Of a stretch of 64,000 nt of DNA, positions 1 to 9,292 are shown piece by piece. The stretch is from Nocardioides malaquae (GTDB taxonomy: Bacteria; Actinomycetota; Actinomycetes; Propionibacteriales; Nocardioidaceae). Positions within the stretch are counted from its first letter, which is position 1, and each line of letters starts with the position of its first letter. The notes under the pieces are model-generated. The model was not told the origin of the DNA, searched no databases, and saw only the letters and a list, made by a program, of their open reading frames with translations. The translations under genes and the position numbers were made by a program. The stretch is taken from positions 78,916 through 142,915 of the forward strand of contig NZ_JADCSA010000009.1 of assembly GCF_015070385.1 (NCBI RefSeq), given 5' to 3'.

Positions 1-381
1 GAGGCCGAAGACGTCGAAGGCGCCCACCGGACGGTGGCTGTCGACGGTGAACTGCGGGATCGAGTCCTCCCGCATGACCTTCTCCATGTCGGGCCACACG
101 GCGTAGGTGCGCTCGGCGACGATCCAGTCGCGCTCGTTGAGCACCTCGTAGAGGATCTGCACGCCCTGGTTGGGCAGGCCCACCTCGTAGGCGTCGGGAT
201 ACATCAGGGCCCAGCGGACCGTCTGCCCCATCGGGGTGGGGGCGCCGCAGTTCCAGTCCTTGACGACCGAGTTGAGCTCACCGCCGACGTACTGGATCGG
301 CTTGGAGACCGACGGCAGCCGTGGCTCGAGAAGATGGAAGACCGACGCTGCGGAGTCAGCGGTGCCGGGAGCGGCAGACAT
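1..381 (-). CDS. TIGR03960-family B12-binding radical SAM protein (N-terminal part, cut by window edge)
   Basis: Reading leftwards from an ATG at 381, 127 codons stay open to the window edge. The product contains KPIQYVGGELN, VRWALMYPDAYEVGLPNQG and ILYEVLNERDW, the hallmark N-terminus of the TIGR03960 radical-SAM family. An AGGTGAGG-like ribosome site lies upstream. In actinobacteria this gene usually lies downstream of mreBCD-mrdA-rodA, before a DUF2344 protein and an RNase E/G gene. Here the order is kept, but a divergent sensor kinase gene is inserted before it. The radical-SAM CxxxCxxC motif would lie outside the window, so chemistry cannot be checked. Its precise substrate is not known to me. 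Confidence 0.85.
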   Translation of the reverse strand, partial: MSAAPGTADSAASVFHLLEPRLPSVSKPIQYVGGELNSVVKDWNCGAPTPMGQTVRWALMYPDAYEVGLPNQGVQILYEVLNERDWIVAERTYAVWPDMEKVMREDSIPQFTVDSHRPVGAFDVFGL

Positions 382-523
382 GGCGGAACCTCACCTGTGG
401 GAATCAGGACAACGCTCAAGGGTACGTGGAAACGGGACAACGACCCCAGCCGTCGCGACAGGCACCTAGAGTGAGGCCCGGTTCGCCGCACGTCGGCAGC
501 GGCGCAACCGGGAGGAGCGGAGC

Positions 524-2563
524 GTGGCGGGGGCAGCGGTCGTCAGGCCTGACCGGGGCTACTGGGCCCTGTGGCTGGTCGCCGTCAGCGTGCTCCTGGT
601 CTCCGGCCTCGCGGCCGCCGCCACCGGCGTGGTCGGCCAGATGCCCCACGTCTGGTTGTTCTCCACGGTCGGCTTCACCTGGCTGACCCTCAGCTGGACC
701 GAGGACACCCGGCTCCCCCGGCCCAGCCTCCACCTGGGAGCGACCCTCGCCGCCCTGGCGGCGCTGGGCGGCTCGACCGCCGTGCTGATGGCGGCCGCGC
801 CCGCCGACGTGCTGCGCACCACCCTCGGCATCCCGGTCCAGGCCTTCACCATGGCCTGGGTCTACCGGATGGGTCGCCGCATCACCGCGACGCCCGCCCA
901 TCCCCCGATCGAGGGTGTCGGGCCCTGGCGCAACAGCTGGGTGCGCGGCTGGGTGCCCACCACCTCGGTCGACCTGGCGCTGCTCGGCCTGGCGGCCCTC
1001 GCCAGCGGCGTCGCCGGCCTGCTCGTGGGCGCCGCGCCCGGCCTGTGGTGGGGCAACGTGCCCCTCGACGTGGCCGCCCAGTGGCTCACCCACGTCTTCG
1101 TCGTGGCCAGCGTCGGCGGCGCCACCACGCTCATCACCTTCGGCATCTGGTCGCCCGACGACCTCGACCAGCCCTGGCTCCGGGTGCTGCTGATCTGGTT
1201 GGGCTCGGTGGCAGTGCTGTGGTGGGTCTACGCGACCGGCGCCGTCAACATGGCATGGCTGGCGGTGCTGCCCGCCGTCTACGTCGCGCTGACCTACCGG
1301 ATGTGGATCACCAGCACCTACGGCCTGCTCGTCGGTCTGGTCAGCATCCTGCTCTCCCCCTCGCTCAACACCTTGGCCACCCAGGCCGGCCCCGTCCCGC
1401 TGGGCAGCGTCATGGACCTGTTGGTCTCGACGCTGATCCTGGTGTCGCTGCTGGTGGCCCAGCTCAACCAGCGCCGCATGCAGCTGCTGGCCGACCTCGC
1501 GGCCGAGCAGGCCGACGCCCGGCGCCAGGCCGAGGTGCTGCAGAACGTCTTCGAGACCATGCGCGACGGTGTGGTGCTCGTCGACCGTGAGCTCAACGTA
1601 CGCATGCACAACGGCGCCGCGGTGAGCCTGCTGGGGCGCGGGTTCCCGGCCCGTCGACCGGAGAGCTGGACCGACTACTTCCGCCTCACCCGGCTTGACG
1701 GGACTCCTCTGGTGGAGGCCGAGCTCACCGCCTCCGACCACCTCGTGCTGCGCATCGCCGACACGCCTCGGGTGCTGCGCCAGACCGCGGCACGCATCAG
1801 CGAGGACCCCGAGACCCGCTGGATGATCTTCTTCACCGACGTCACCGAGCACCAGGCCCGACTCCAGGAGCTCAGCGGGTTCGCCGGTGTGGTTGCCCAC
1901 GACCTGCGGGCCCCGCTCTCCAGCCTGGAGGGATGGCTGGAGATGGCCGAGGAGTCACTGATGCTGCGCGACTCCGCGCAGGCGAGCGCCCTGTTGGCGC
2001 GGGCGCGGGCCAGCAACCGACGCATGCGACAGGTGATCGAGGACTGGCTCTCCTACACCGTCGAGCGCGAGGGCGCCCTCGAGCTGGTCGACCTGCCGCT
2101 GGTGGTGCCGGTGCAGGAGGTGCTCGCCCAGACGCAGTCCGCCGGCCCGCGCGAGGTCGTCGTCGACGCGCCGCACGCGGTGCGGGCCGACGCGGGCCTG
2201 GTGCGGCAGCTGTTGGCCAACCTGCTCGGCAACGCCCTCAAGTTCACCCGCCCCGGCGAGCCGCCCCACGTCGAGGTGCGCTCCTCCCCTGCCCTGCGCG
2301 ACATGGTGTGCGTCGAGGTCTCCGACCACGGCATCGGGCTCCCCGCAGGCGAGGAGGAGCGGATCTTCGACGACTTCCACCGCGCCCCCGGGGCCGGGAT
2401 GGAGCGGGAGGGCTACGGCATCGGACTCGCCGCCTGTCGCCGCATCGTGGAGCGGCACGGCGGTGAGATCTGGGCGCGCACCAACGAGCACGGTGGCGCC
2501 ACCGTCGCCTTCACGCTGCCCGCCGCCCACGGCGCCGAGGCGCCGTTGTCGCCCGACTGGTGA
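524..2563 (+). CDS. Membrane sensor histidine kinase with PAS domain, orphan
   Basis: This 679-residue protein begins with GTG at 524 behind a GGAGGAGCGG ribosome site. Roughly residues 1-320 hold about eight hydrophobic segments resembling a MASE1-type sensor region. A PAS-like domain follows from about residue 337, ending in a DVTEHQ motif. The HisKA motif FAGVVAHDLRAPLSS places the phospho-acceptor at His459. The ATPase domain shows NLLGNALKF (N box), DHGIGLP (G1) and YGIGLAACRRIVERHGG (G2). It should autophosphorylate and pass phosphate to a response regulator, but no regulator gene is adjacent. It is divergent from the radical-SAM gene and converges on rodA. The signal sensed cannot be read from sequence. 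Confidence 0.9.
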   Translation: MAGAAVVRPDRGYWALWLVAVSVLLVSGLAAAATGVVGQMPHVWLFSTVGFTWLTLSWTEDTRLPRPSLHLGATLAALAALGGSTAVLMAAAPADVLRTTLGIPVQAFTMAWVYRMGRRITATPAHPPIEGVGPWRNSWVRGWVPTTSVDLALLGLAALASGVAGLLVGAAPGLWWGNVPLDVAAQWLTHVFVVASVGGATTLITFGIWSPDDLDQPWLRVLLIWLGSVAVLWWVYATGAVNMAWLAVLPAVYVALTYRMWITSTYGLLVGLVSILLSPSLNTLATQAGPVPLGSVMDLLVSTLILVSLLVAQLNQRRMQLLADLAAEQADARRQAEVLQNVFETMRDGVVLVDRELNVRMHNGAAVSLLGRGFPARRPESWTDYFRLTRLDGTPLVEAELTASDHLVLRIADTPRVLRQTAARISEDPETRWMIFFTDVTEHQARLQELSGFAGVVAHDLRAPLSSLEGWLEMAEESLMLRDSAQASALLARARASNRRMRQVIEDWLSYTVEREGALELVDLPLVVPVQEVLAQTQSAGPREVVVDAPHAVRADAGLVRQLLANLLGNALKFTRPGEPPHVEVRSSPALRDMVCVEVSDHGIGLPAGEEERIFDDFHRAPGAGMEREGYGIGLAACRRIVERHGGEIWARTNEHGGATVAFTLPAAHGAEAPLSPDW

Positions 2564-2596
2564 GCCGGCGCCCGCCCGGGAGCAGGGGCAGGGGTC

Positions 2597-3787
2597 TCAG
2601 CGCAGGACGGGCACGCGCACTCCGGAGCCCGGACGCAGGCTCCCGGGCACCAGGCCGGCCGAGCGCCGGTGGATGTTGTGCAGCAGGCCGACGGCCAGCA
2701 TGCCGGCGAAGATCGAGGAGCCGCCGTAGGAGACGAACGGCAGCGGCACGCCGGTGACCGGCATGATCCCCAGGCACATGCCGATGTTCTGGAACGCCTG
2801 GAAGCCGAACCAGCAGGCGATGCCGGCCGCGGCCACGCGACCGAACATGTCGTCGGTGCGGTGGGCGATCGCCAGGGCCCGCCAGATCACCAGGCAGGAG
2901 AGGGCGATCACGGCGCCCGCGCCGACCAGACCGAGCTCCTCACCGACGGCGGTGAAGACGAAGTCGGTGTGCTGCTCGGGCACGAAGCCGGCCTGGGTCT
3001 GGGAGCCGTTGAAGAGCCCCTGGCCCCACAGGCCCCCGTTGCCGACGGCGATGCGCGCCTGCTCGGTGTTGTAGCCGGCGCCGAGCGGGTCGAGCGTGGG
3101 GTCGGTGAAGGCCATGAAGCGGTCAACCTGGTAGGGCTTCAGCACGCCGGCCGTGACCGCCACGGTCGCCACCGCGACCGCGCCCAGCACCAGTGCCAGC
3201 AGCCAGCGGCGCGGCGCCCCGGAGACGGCCAGCACGCCGAAGACGGTGGCGCTGAGCACGAGCATCGTGCCGAGGTCGGGCTGGGCGAGGATGAGGGCGG
3301 CGGGGATGCCCGCGATGAGCAGCATGCCCAGCACGTCGACAGAGCCGACCGGGCGACGCCAGCTGCCTTCCGTGCGTTCGGCCACCAGCAGCGCCATGCC
3401 GATCACCACCGCCAGCTTCGCGAACTCCGAGGGCTGGATCGACATGCCGGCCACGCGCAGCCACGACTGGGAGCCGTTGAGCTCGGTGCCGATGGTCAGC
3501 ACGAGCACCAACCCGACCACCGCGGCCAGGTAGACCACCGGCGCGAGGATGCGTACCCACCGGTGGTCGGTGGCCATGACCAGCACCATGAGCACCCCGC
3601 CGATCGCGAGGTTGACCAGCTGCTTGCGCAGGTAGGCGGTGGAGTCGCCGCCGGTGAGCCCCTCACGGCTGGCGGTGGCCGACCACACCACGAGGGTGCC
3701 GATGACCAGCAGCCCCACGACGGCCGCCATCAGCACCCAGTCGAGGCCGGGCCCACGGACCTGGCTGCGTCGGATCGCCTGGCTCAT
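2597..3787 (-). CDS. rodA: Rod-shape SEDS glycosyltransferase RodA
   Basis: This 396-residue polytopic protein belongs to the SEDS family (FtsW/RodA/SpoVE), which polymerises lipid II glycan strands together with a class B PBP. Diagnostic stretches are GSQSWLRVAGMSIQPSEFAKL in the first half, FVPEQHTDFVFTAVGEELG in the large extracellular loop and GVPLPFVSYGGSS near the C-terminus. About ten membrane helices are visible. Its start overlaps the mrdA stop by 4 bp (ATGA), which supports translational coupling and RodA rather than FtsW identity. It is the last gene of the mreBCD-mrdA-rodA operon. Confidence 0.95.
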   Translation of the reverse strand: MSQAIRRSQVRGPGLDWVLMAAVVGLLVIGTLVVWSATASREGLTGGDSTAYLRKQLVNLAIGGVLMVLVMATDHRWVRILAPVVYLAAVVGLVLVLTIGTELNGSQSWLRVAGMSIQPSEFAKLAVVIGMALLVAERTEGSWRRPVGSVDVLGMLLIAGIPAALILAQPDLGTMLVLSATVFGVLAVSGAPRRWLLALVLGAVAVATVAVTAGVLKPYQVDRFMAFTDPTLDPLGAGYNTEQARIAVGNGGLWGQGLFNGSQTQAGFVPEQHTDFVFTAVGEELGLVGAGAVIALSCLVIWRALAIAHRTDDMFGRVAAAGIACWFGFQAFQNIGMCLGIMPVTGVPLPFVSYGGSSIFAGMLAVGLLHNIHRRSAGLVPGSLRPGSGVRVPVLR

Positions 3788-5916
3788 CGCGGCCCTCCCC
3801 TGCCGTCGCGGACCGGCGGCAGGATCGAGCCGTCGTCCTCGAAGGTGGGCAGCGCACGCGGCGGGACGGCGCCGGGGATGGCCGCCCTGCGGGGCACCAC
3901 CCGGTCGCCCTCGATGCCGTAGAGGGTCTCGTAGATCGCCCGCACGGAGTCACCCACCGAGCCGGAGCCGGTGCCGCCCTGGCTGATCATCATGACCACG
4001 ACGTAGTCGTCGGTGTAGGAGGCGACCCAGCCGGTCGACTGCTTGCCGTAGACCTCGGCCGAGCCGGTCTTGGACCGCACGGTGACCTGGTCGAGCGGGA
4101 AGCCCACGAGCTTCCAGCTCATCGTGCCGGTGCGCGAGACGCCCTCGAGGGCGGAGTCGATGTAGGCCAGCTGGCGACGGGTCGACTTCACCCGGCCGGC
4201 GCGGCGGGGGGCGATCTTCTGGATCACCTCGCCCTCGGGGCTGACGATCGCCTTGCCGACCCGCGGCTCCCACAGCGTGCCGCCGTTAGCCAGGGCGCCG
4301 TAGCCCACGGCGAGCTGGAGCGGCGTCACCATGGTGTCGCCCTGGCCGATCGAGAAGTTCACGGCGTCCCCGGCCCGGTAGGCGTATCCCTCGATGCAGA
4401 ACTCCCGCGAGAAGCGGTAGAGGAAGTCGGAGGTCTTCGGGCCCTGCGGCTTGTCGGCGATCTCGCAGTAGTAGTCGCGCTGGGAGTCGTAGTAGGCGCG
4501 CTTCCAGGCGCGGTCAGCGATCCGGCCCGGGGCCTCGCCCGGGAGGTCGATGCCGGTCTCGGAGCCGAAGCCCCACTCCTTCGCGCCCTCGACCAGCGGG
4601 TCCCGCGCGTCGACGTCGTCGACGTCGGAGCCGAACTTCTGCCAGAAGTTGTGGCCGATGGCGTAGAAGAAGGTGTTGCAGGAGACCTCCAGCGCGCGGT
4701 CGAAGCCGATGACCCCGTAGGCGCCGGACTCGTAGTTCTTGAACGTGCGGTTGCCGACGGTGTAGCCGGACCCGCAGGCGATGCGCGAGTCGGGCGAGTA
4801 GCCGTTGCGCAGCGCCGCCGCGGTCATGAACGGCTTCCACGTCGACCCGGGCGCGAACTGGCCCTGGGTCACCCGCGAGAGCAGCGGGGTGCCGGCCTTC
4901 TCGGAGTAGAGCCGGCTGAGCTCCTTCGACGAGATCCCGTCGACCCACACCTCGGGGTCGTACGTGGGCTGGCTCGCGGCCGCCACCACGCGTCCGGTCT
5001 TCGCGTCGAGCACCACGGCGGCGCCCGAGTCGGCGACGAAGCGTCGGCCGGTGACCCGGTCGACGATCCCGCGCTGGGTGCGGATCGAGCGGGCGAGCTC
5101 CTTCTCCACGACCGACTGCACCTTGGCGTCGATCGAGGTCACCAGCGTGTCGCCTGGCGTGCTGGCCACCTCGCTGTCGTCGCCGAGCACGCGCCCCATC
5201 GAGTCGACCTGCACGCGGCGGTAGCCGGGCATGCCGCGCAGCCAGGCGTCGTACTGGCGCTCCACGCCGGCCCGGCCCACGACCGAGGCACCGTGCAACG
5301 AGCGGTCGTCCTTCTCCTGCGCGGTGTCGAACTCCTCCTCGGTGATCGGGCTGAGGTAGCCGAGCACGTGGGCCAGGTTGACCCCGAAGGGCGAGGGATA
5401 GGAGCGCACGTTCTGCTGCTCCACGACCACGCCGGGGTAGTCCTCGGGCTGCTCGAGCAGCCGCAGCGCGACCGACTGGTCGACGTCGGTGGCCACCGGG
5501 ACGGGCTGGAAGGGCGATCCGTTCCAGCAGGTGCCGGTCTCGGCGCCGGCGTCGCCGCAGTCGAGCAGGACCTTCTCGATGCGGCGAGGACGCAGCTCGA
5601 CCGCGTCGGCGACCCGGGCCACGAGCTTGCGGCGCTGGGTGTCGTCGAGCTTGCCGAGCACCGTGCGGTCCAGGGAGACCACCCAGCTCAACCGGTTGGC
5701 GACCAGGGGGCGGCCCATCGCGTCGACGACCAGTCCGCGCTGCGGCTGGACCACGATGTCGCGCACCGACTGGTCGGCCGCCTTGGCGCGGTAGTCGTCG
5801 CCGCCGACCACCTGCAGGGAGTAGAGACGTACGAAGAGGGTGGCGAAGAGCGCCAGCACCAGCGCCTGGAGCACGACCAGTCGCAGCCGACTCCGCTCGG
5901 CGCCCGCGACCGCCAT
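3784..5916 (-). CDS. mrdA: Penicillin-binding protein 2 (elongation transpeptidase)
   Basis: This 710-residue class B PBP has a short cytoplasmic N-terminus, one membrane anchor (about residues 13-33), a PBP dimerisation domain and a C-terminal transpeptidase domain. The catalytic serine lies in PGSTWKPF (Ser358), the SxN motif is SCN near residue 410, and the KTG motif is SKTGSAEV near residue 630. It cross-links peptidoglycan during lateral-wall growth as the partner of RodA. The start codon overlaps the mreD stop by one base (TGATG), and its end overlaps the rodA start by 4 bp. Operon context distinguishes it from division PBP3. Confidence 0.94.
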   Translation of the reverse strand: MAVAGAERSRLRLVVLQALVLALFATLFVRLYSLQVVGGDDYRAKAADQSVRDIVVQPQRGLVVDAMGRPLVANRLSWVVSLDRTVLGKLDDTQRRKLVARVADAVELRPRRIEKVLLDCGDAGAETGTCWNGSPFQPVPVATDVDQSVALRLLEQPEDYPGVVVEQQNVRSYPSPFGVNLAHVLGYLSPITEEEFDTAQEKDDRSLHGASVVGRAGVERQYDAWLRGMPGYRRVQVDSMGRVLGDDSEVASTPGDTLVTSIDAKVQSVVEKELARSIRTQRGIVDRVTGRRFVADSGAAVVLDAKTGRVVAAASQPTYDPEVWVDGISSKELSRLYSEKAGTPLLSRVTQGQFAPGSTWKPFMTAAALRNGYSPDSRIACGSGYTVGNRTFKNYESGAYGVIGFDRALEVSCNTFFYAIGHNFWQKFGSDVDDVDARDPLVEGAKEWGFGSETGIDLPGEAPGRIADRAWKRAYYDSQRDYYCEIADKPQGPKTSDFLYRFSREFCIEGYAYRAGDAVNFSIGQGDTMVTPLQLAVGYGALANGGTLWEPRVGKAIVSPEGEVIQKIAPRRAGRVKSTRRQLAYIDSALEGVSRTGTMSWKLVGFPLDQVTVRSKTGSAEVYGKQSTGWVASYTDDYVVVMMISQGGTGSGSVGDSVRAIYETLYGIEGDRVVPRRAAIPGAVPPRALPTFEDDGSILPPVRDGRGGPR

Positions 5917-6437
5917 CAGGCCGTGACCCGTTCTGCGCCGGCCGGGGCCACGCGTCGCAGGGCCCGCATCGTCAACGGCAGCACGACGGGGGTGAGCAGC
6001 AGGTCGAAGAGCACCGCCACCCCGATCACCGTGAGCATCTCCCCCACGCCCACCACCGGGTCACGCAGCAGAAGACCGGTCAGGGCGAAGACCGAGGTGC
6101 CGATGAAGGAGCAGGCCGCCACGGTGGTCAGCACCGCGAGCGTGCCGGGGCGCGCGTCCTGGCGCACCCGCGCCGCGACCCAGGCCACCACGACCAGCGC
6201 GAGCGCCCAGCGCCCGGCGTAGTGGTCGGCCGGCCCGACGAGGTCCATCAGCACGCCGCCCGTGAAGGCCAGCACGAGGGCGTAGCGGCCCGAGCAGCTC
6301 AGCGCCGCCGCGACCACCACGAGCAGCACCAGGTTGGGCACCACCCCGCGCCAGGCCAGGTGGGGGAAGAGGGAGATCTGCAGGCCCAGGGCCAGCAGCA
6401 CCAGCAGGCCCCCGACGACGGCTCGCACGACGCTCAT
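5916..6437 (-). CDS. mreD: Rod shape-determining protein MreD
   Basis: This roughly 173-residue protein has five or six hydrophobic helices and little else, as expected for MreD, the membrane component of the MreBCD elongasome. The chosen ATG at 6437 is directly preceded by an in-frame GTG at 6440, and either could initiate. The mreC stop lies at 6442-6444, so translation is probably coupled. Sequence conservation in this family is weak, so identity rests on size, topology and position between mreC and mrdA. Confidence 0.9.
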   Translation of the reverse strand: MSVVRAVVGGLLVLLALGLQISLFPHLAWRGVVPNLVLLVVVAAALSCSGRYALVLAFTGGVLMDLVGPADHYAGRWALALVVVAWVAARVRQDARPGTLAVLTTVAACSFIGTSVFALTGLLLRDPVVGVGEMLTVIGVAVLFDLLLTPVVLPLTMRALRRVAPAGAERVTA

Positions 6438-6441
6438 CACG

Positions 6442-7362
6442 TCACCCGATGCTTCCGTCGGCGCGCACCAGGGCGCGGTCGCTGGGGGTGTCGGCGGGCA
6501 CGACGACCCCGACCACGTCGAGCGCGGAGAAGTCGACGAACGGCTTGATCACCGCGTGGCGGCGCTGCTCGCGCACGCTCTCGAAGACCTCGGTGACCCG
6601 ACCCACGGGCACGCCACGGACGTATGGGCCCGAGTCCTCGCTGCCCCAGCTCAGCACCGTGTCGCCCTCGGCGGGCACCAGGCTCTGGTCGAGCAGCTCG
6701 AGGTCGAGGCGGCCCTCACGGCCCAGCTCGCCGCGGCCGGTCAGGAAGCCGACCTCCATCGACGTGCCGATGCGCCCGCCCACGATCGACTCCGGGTCGA
6801 CGACGAGCAGCACCGTGGCGCGGTGCGCGGTGGCCCGCAGCACCCGCCCGACCAGGCCGTCGGCGTTGACCACGGTGGTGTCGGGGCGTACGCCCGCAGC
6901 GGTGCCCGCGTCGATCGTCACGGTGCGGCTGAACGACTGCGCCGGGCCGTAACCGATCACGCGGGCCGGCACCATCGCGCGGCCCAGGTCGGCGGCGGCC
7001 ACGGTGAGGCCCTCGAACTGGGCCAACGTGTTGGCATCGAGGTCGGCGGAGGCGACCTCGGCACGCAGGGCAGCGTTCTCGGCCTCGAGCTTGCTGACCT
7101 CCTCGCGCAGCGAGTCCTTGCTGCGGAACCACGTCGGCACGGCCGTGAAGGGACGCACCGTCGCCGCGGTGACCGTCTCCACCGGAGCGAAGAGCTCGCC
7201 GGCCACCGCCCGCACCGGCTCCACCGGTGAGGAGTCGCCGCCCTGGTGGTCGAGCACCATCAGCGTCACCGACGCGAGGGTCAGGGCGACCATCGTCGAG
7301 CGCGGCACCCGGTGCCGGTCGTCCAGTCCGCGCCAACGACGCTCGCCGAGCCTGCCCGCCAT
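6442..7362 (-). CDS. mreC: Rod shape-determining protein MreC
   Basis: This 306-residue protein has a basic N-terminus, one membrane helix (about residues 22-38), a coiled coil (RSKDSLREEVSKLEAENAAL) and a periplasmic-type beta domain with the MreC signatures ARVIGYGP, DAGTAAGVRPDTTVVN and GLVGRV. It scaffolds the elongation machinery outside the membrane. The ATG at 7362 overlaps the mreB stop by one base. The same frame stays open for about 450 bp upstream through mreB, but that extension has no family resemblance and was discarded. Confidence 0.94.
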   Translation of the reverse strand: MAGRLGERRWRGLDDRHRVPRSTMVALTLASVTLMVLDHQGGDSSPVEPVRAVAGELFAPVETVTAATVRPFTAVPTWFRSKDSLREEVSKLEAENAALRAEVASADLDANTLAQFEGLTVAAADLGRAMVPARVIGYGPAQSFSRTVTIDAGTAAGVRPDTTVVNADGLVGRVLRATAHRATVLLVVDPESIVGGRIGTSMEVGFLTGRGELGREGRLDLELLDQSLVPAEGDTVLSWGSEDSGPYVRGVPVGRVTEVFESVREQRRHAVIKPFVDFSALDVVGVVVPADTPSDRALVRADGSIG

Positions 7363-8390
7363 CAGAACCTCCGGGGGTCGGAGACCAGCACCTGCTGGAG
7401 CGCCTCGAACTCCTCGACGCAGCGACCGGCGCCGAAGGCCACCGACTCCAGCGGGTGGTCGGCGACGTGCACGGGCATGCCGGTCTCGTGGCGCAGGCGC
7501 TCGTCGAGGCCGCGCAGCAGCGCACCGCCGCCGGTGAGGACGATGCCGCGGTCCATGATGTCGCCGGCAAGCTCGGGCGGGGTCTGGTCGAGGGTCATGC
7601 GGACCGCGTCGACGATGTCCTGCACCTGTTCCTCGAGGGCGTGGCGCACCTCGACGGTGGAGACGGTGACGGTGCGCGGCAGTCCGGAGACCATGTCCCG
7701 GCCCCGGATCTCGGCCTCGGGCTCCTCGGGCAGCGGGAAGGCGGAGCCGAGGGTCATCTTGACCTCCTCGGCGGTGCGCTCCCCCAGCATCAGGGAGTAC
7801 TCCTTCTTCATCCACGCCATGATCGCCTGGTCGAGGTCGTCACCCGCGGTGCGCACGCTGAGGCTCGTGACGATGCCTCCGAGTGAGATCACGGCGACCT
7901 CAGTGGTGCCGCCACCGACGTCGACGACCATGTTGCCGGTCGCCTCGTGCACGGGCAGGCCTGCGCCGATCGCGGCGGCCATCGGCTCCTCGACGACGTA
8001 GACGCGGCGGGCGCCGGCCGAGTAGGCGGCCTCCTTGACCGCGCGCTGCTCGACGGCGGTGATGCCGGAGGGCACGCAGATCACCATGCGCGGCTTGGCG
8101 AAGTAGCGGCGGCGGTGCACCTGCTGGATGAAGTAGCGCAGCATCTGCTCGGTGGCGTCGAAGTCGGCGATCACGCCGTCCTTGAGCGGCCGGATCGCGG
8201 CGATGGAGTCGGGGGTGCGCCCGATCATCCGCTTGGCCTCGTGGCCCACCGCCAGCACCTCGCCGGTCGAGGTGTTCATGGCGACCACGCTGGGCTCGTC
8301 GAGCACGACACCCTTGCCGCGGACGTACACGAGCGTGTTGGCCGTGCCGAGGTCGACGGCCATGTCACGGCCGATGACACTGTTCGCCAT
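7362..8390 (-). CDS. mreB: Cell-shape actin homologue MreB
   Basis: This 342-residue protein is a full-length bacterial actin. The phosphate-1 loop is AVDLGTANTLVYV near the N-terminus, phosphate-2 is VVDVGGGTTEVAV, and the adenosine motif is GIVLTGGGALLRGL. It forms membrane filaments that direct lateral-wall synthesis. It is the first gene of the mreB-mreC-mreD-mrdA-rodA transcription unit, whose promoter should lie in the 166-bp gap 8391-8556. That gap contains short GC-rich inverted repeats but no clear consensus promoter. Presence of the whole set indicates a rod-forming organism or growth stage. Confidence 0.96.
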   Translation of the reverse strand: MANSVIGRDMAVDLGTANTLVYVRGKGVVLDEPSVVAMNTSTGEVLAVGHEAKRMIGRTPDSIAAIRPLKDGVIADFDATEQMLRYFIQQVHRRRYFAKPRMVICVPSGITAVEQRAVKEAAYSAGARRVYVVEEPMAAAIGAGLPVHEATGNMVVDVGGGTTEVAVISLGGIVTSLSVRTAGDDLDQAIMAWMKKEYSLMLGERTAEEVKMTLGSAFPLPEEPEAEIRGRDMVSGLPRTVTVSTVEVRHALEEQVQDIVDAVRMTLDQTPPELAGDIMDRGIVLTGGGALLRGLDERLRHETGMPVHVADHPLESVAFGAGRCVEEFEALQQVLVSDPRRF

Positions 8391-8556
8391 GTGCGCACGC
8401 CTTCGCTGGTGGTCCTCCGGGGAAGTGCGTCACCCGGGGCGGACCCCGCCCGAGGCGACACGACTCAGCCTAGGGAGCGCGCACCCCACATCCGGGCAGG
8501 ACACGCGTGCGGATTGAGCGGCCCGACCACCCCGCCGTCCCCGTGGCGAGTCCGGG

Positions 8557-9261
8557 TCAGTGGTGACCGCCGCAGCCACATCCGCCGGAGGCGGGCGGCA
8601 CGGGCGAGGGGGCGGGGCGCGGTCGAGGCTTCGGCGAGGCGGTGACCCGCTGGGCGAGGCGGGTGGCGGCGTGCGCCACGAGGGCAGCCTCCTCCGGGTC
8701 GGCGGCGAGCCGCTCGGGCACGTCGCCCCCGAGGAGGCCGGCCGGCTGCGTCAACCAGATCCAGGCGTCCCAGGGGTCGGTGCCCGCAGCGAGCAGCGGC
8801 TCGAGCACGGGCAGCAGCTCGGGGCGTACGTCCCCACTCGGCGTCAGCTGGAACGCCGGCACGAGCAGGTGCTCGCCCTGCGCGACCGTCAGCAGGTGGT
8901 GCTCCTCGGCCTGCTTGTGCACCCAGAACCGGGTGGCGTTGAGCGAGGCCCCGCGCACCTCGGCGAGGTGGTCGTAGGTCCACGCCGGCGTGGCGAGCAG
9001 CTCGGCTCGGAGCCGGGCCTTGCGGGCGAGCAGGACCAGCGCGACCGGCACCCCGTGGGCCGGGTCGTCACCGTGGTCGCGCAGCGACGCGTCGAGCTCC
9101 GCGAGCCGTTCGTCGGAGAGCGGTTCGCCGTCAGCCTCGATCCAAGACGGGGCGCCGGATGCGTCGCGGGTGAAGCTCGGCAGGCCGGCGGCAGCCAGGT
9201 GGTCGGTCAGGCCCAGCTCGTCGATCCAGTCGGCGAGGCGGGTGGCGAGAGTGGGGCCCAT
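8557..9261 (-). CDS. Xre/MbcA/ParS-like protein with Cys/His tail, function unknown
   Basis: With the ATG at 9261 this is a 234-residue protein. An upstream extension in the same frame is Pro/Ser/Thr-rich and reads like noise over the ndk gene. The middle (about residues 75-130) looks like a helix-turn-helix: TYDHLAEVRGASLNATRFWV, then LLVPAFQLTPSGDVRPEL. The following part (LLAAGTDPWDAWIWLTQP, LLGGDVPERLAAD) resembles the DUF2384/MbcA-ParS-Xre toxin-binding domain of RES-toxin antitoxins. The extreme C-terminus is Pro-rich and ends GGCGCGGHH, a likely metal-binding tail. No RES toxin gene is adjacent, so an antitoxin role is not supported here. It lies 31 bp downstream of ndk. Confidence 0.6.
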   Translation of the reverse strand: MGPTLATRLADWIDELGLTDHLAAAGLPSFTRDASGAPSWIEADGEPLSDERLAELDASLRDHGDDPAHGVPVALVLLARKARLRAELLATPAWTYDHLAEVRGASLNATRFWVHKQAEEHHLLTVAQGEHLLVPAFQLTPSGDVRPELLPVLEPLLAAGTDPWDAWIWLTQPAGLLGGDVPERLAADPEEAALVAHAATRLAQRVTASPKPRPRPAPSPVPPASGGCGCGGHH

Positions 9262-9292
9262 AGCTGCCTGCTGTGGAGGGTGGGCGGGCGCC

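Noticed and set aside
6442-7815. A longer mreC with a 150-residue N-terminal extension
   Set aside because: The extension overlaps mreB on the same strand and is Arg/Pro-rich noise. ATG at 7362 directly follows the mreB stop.
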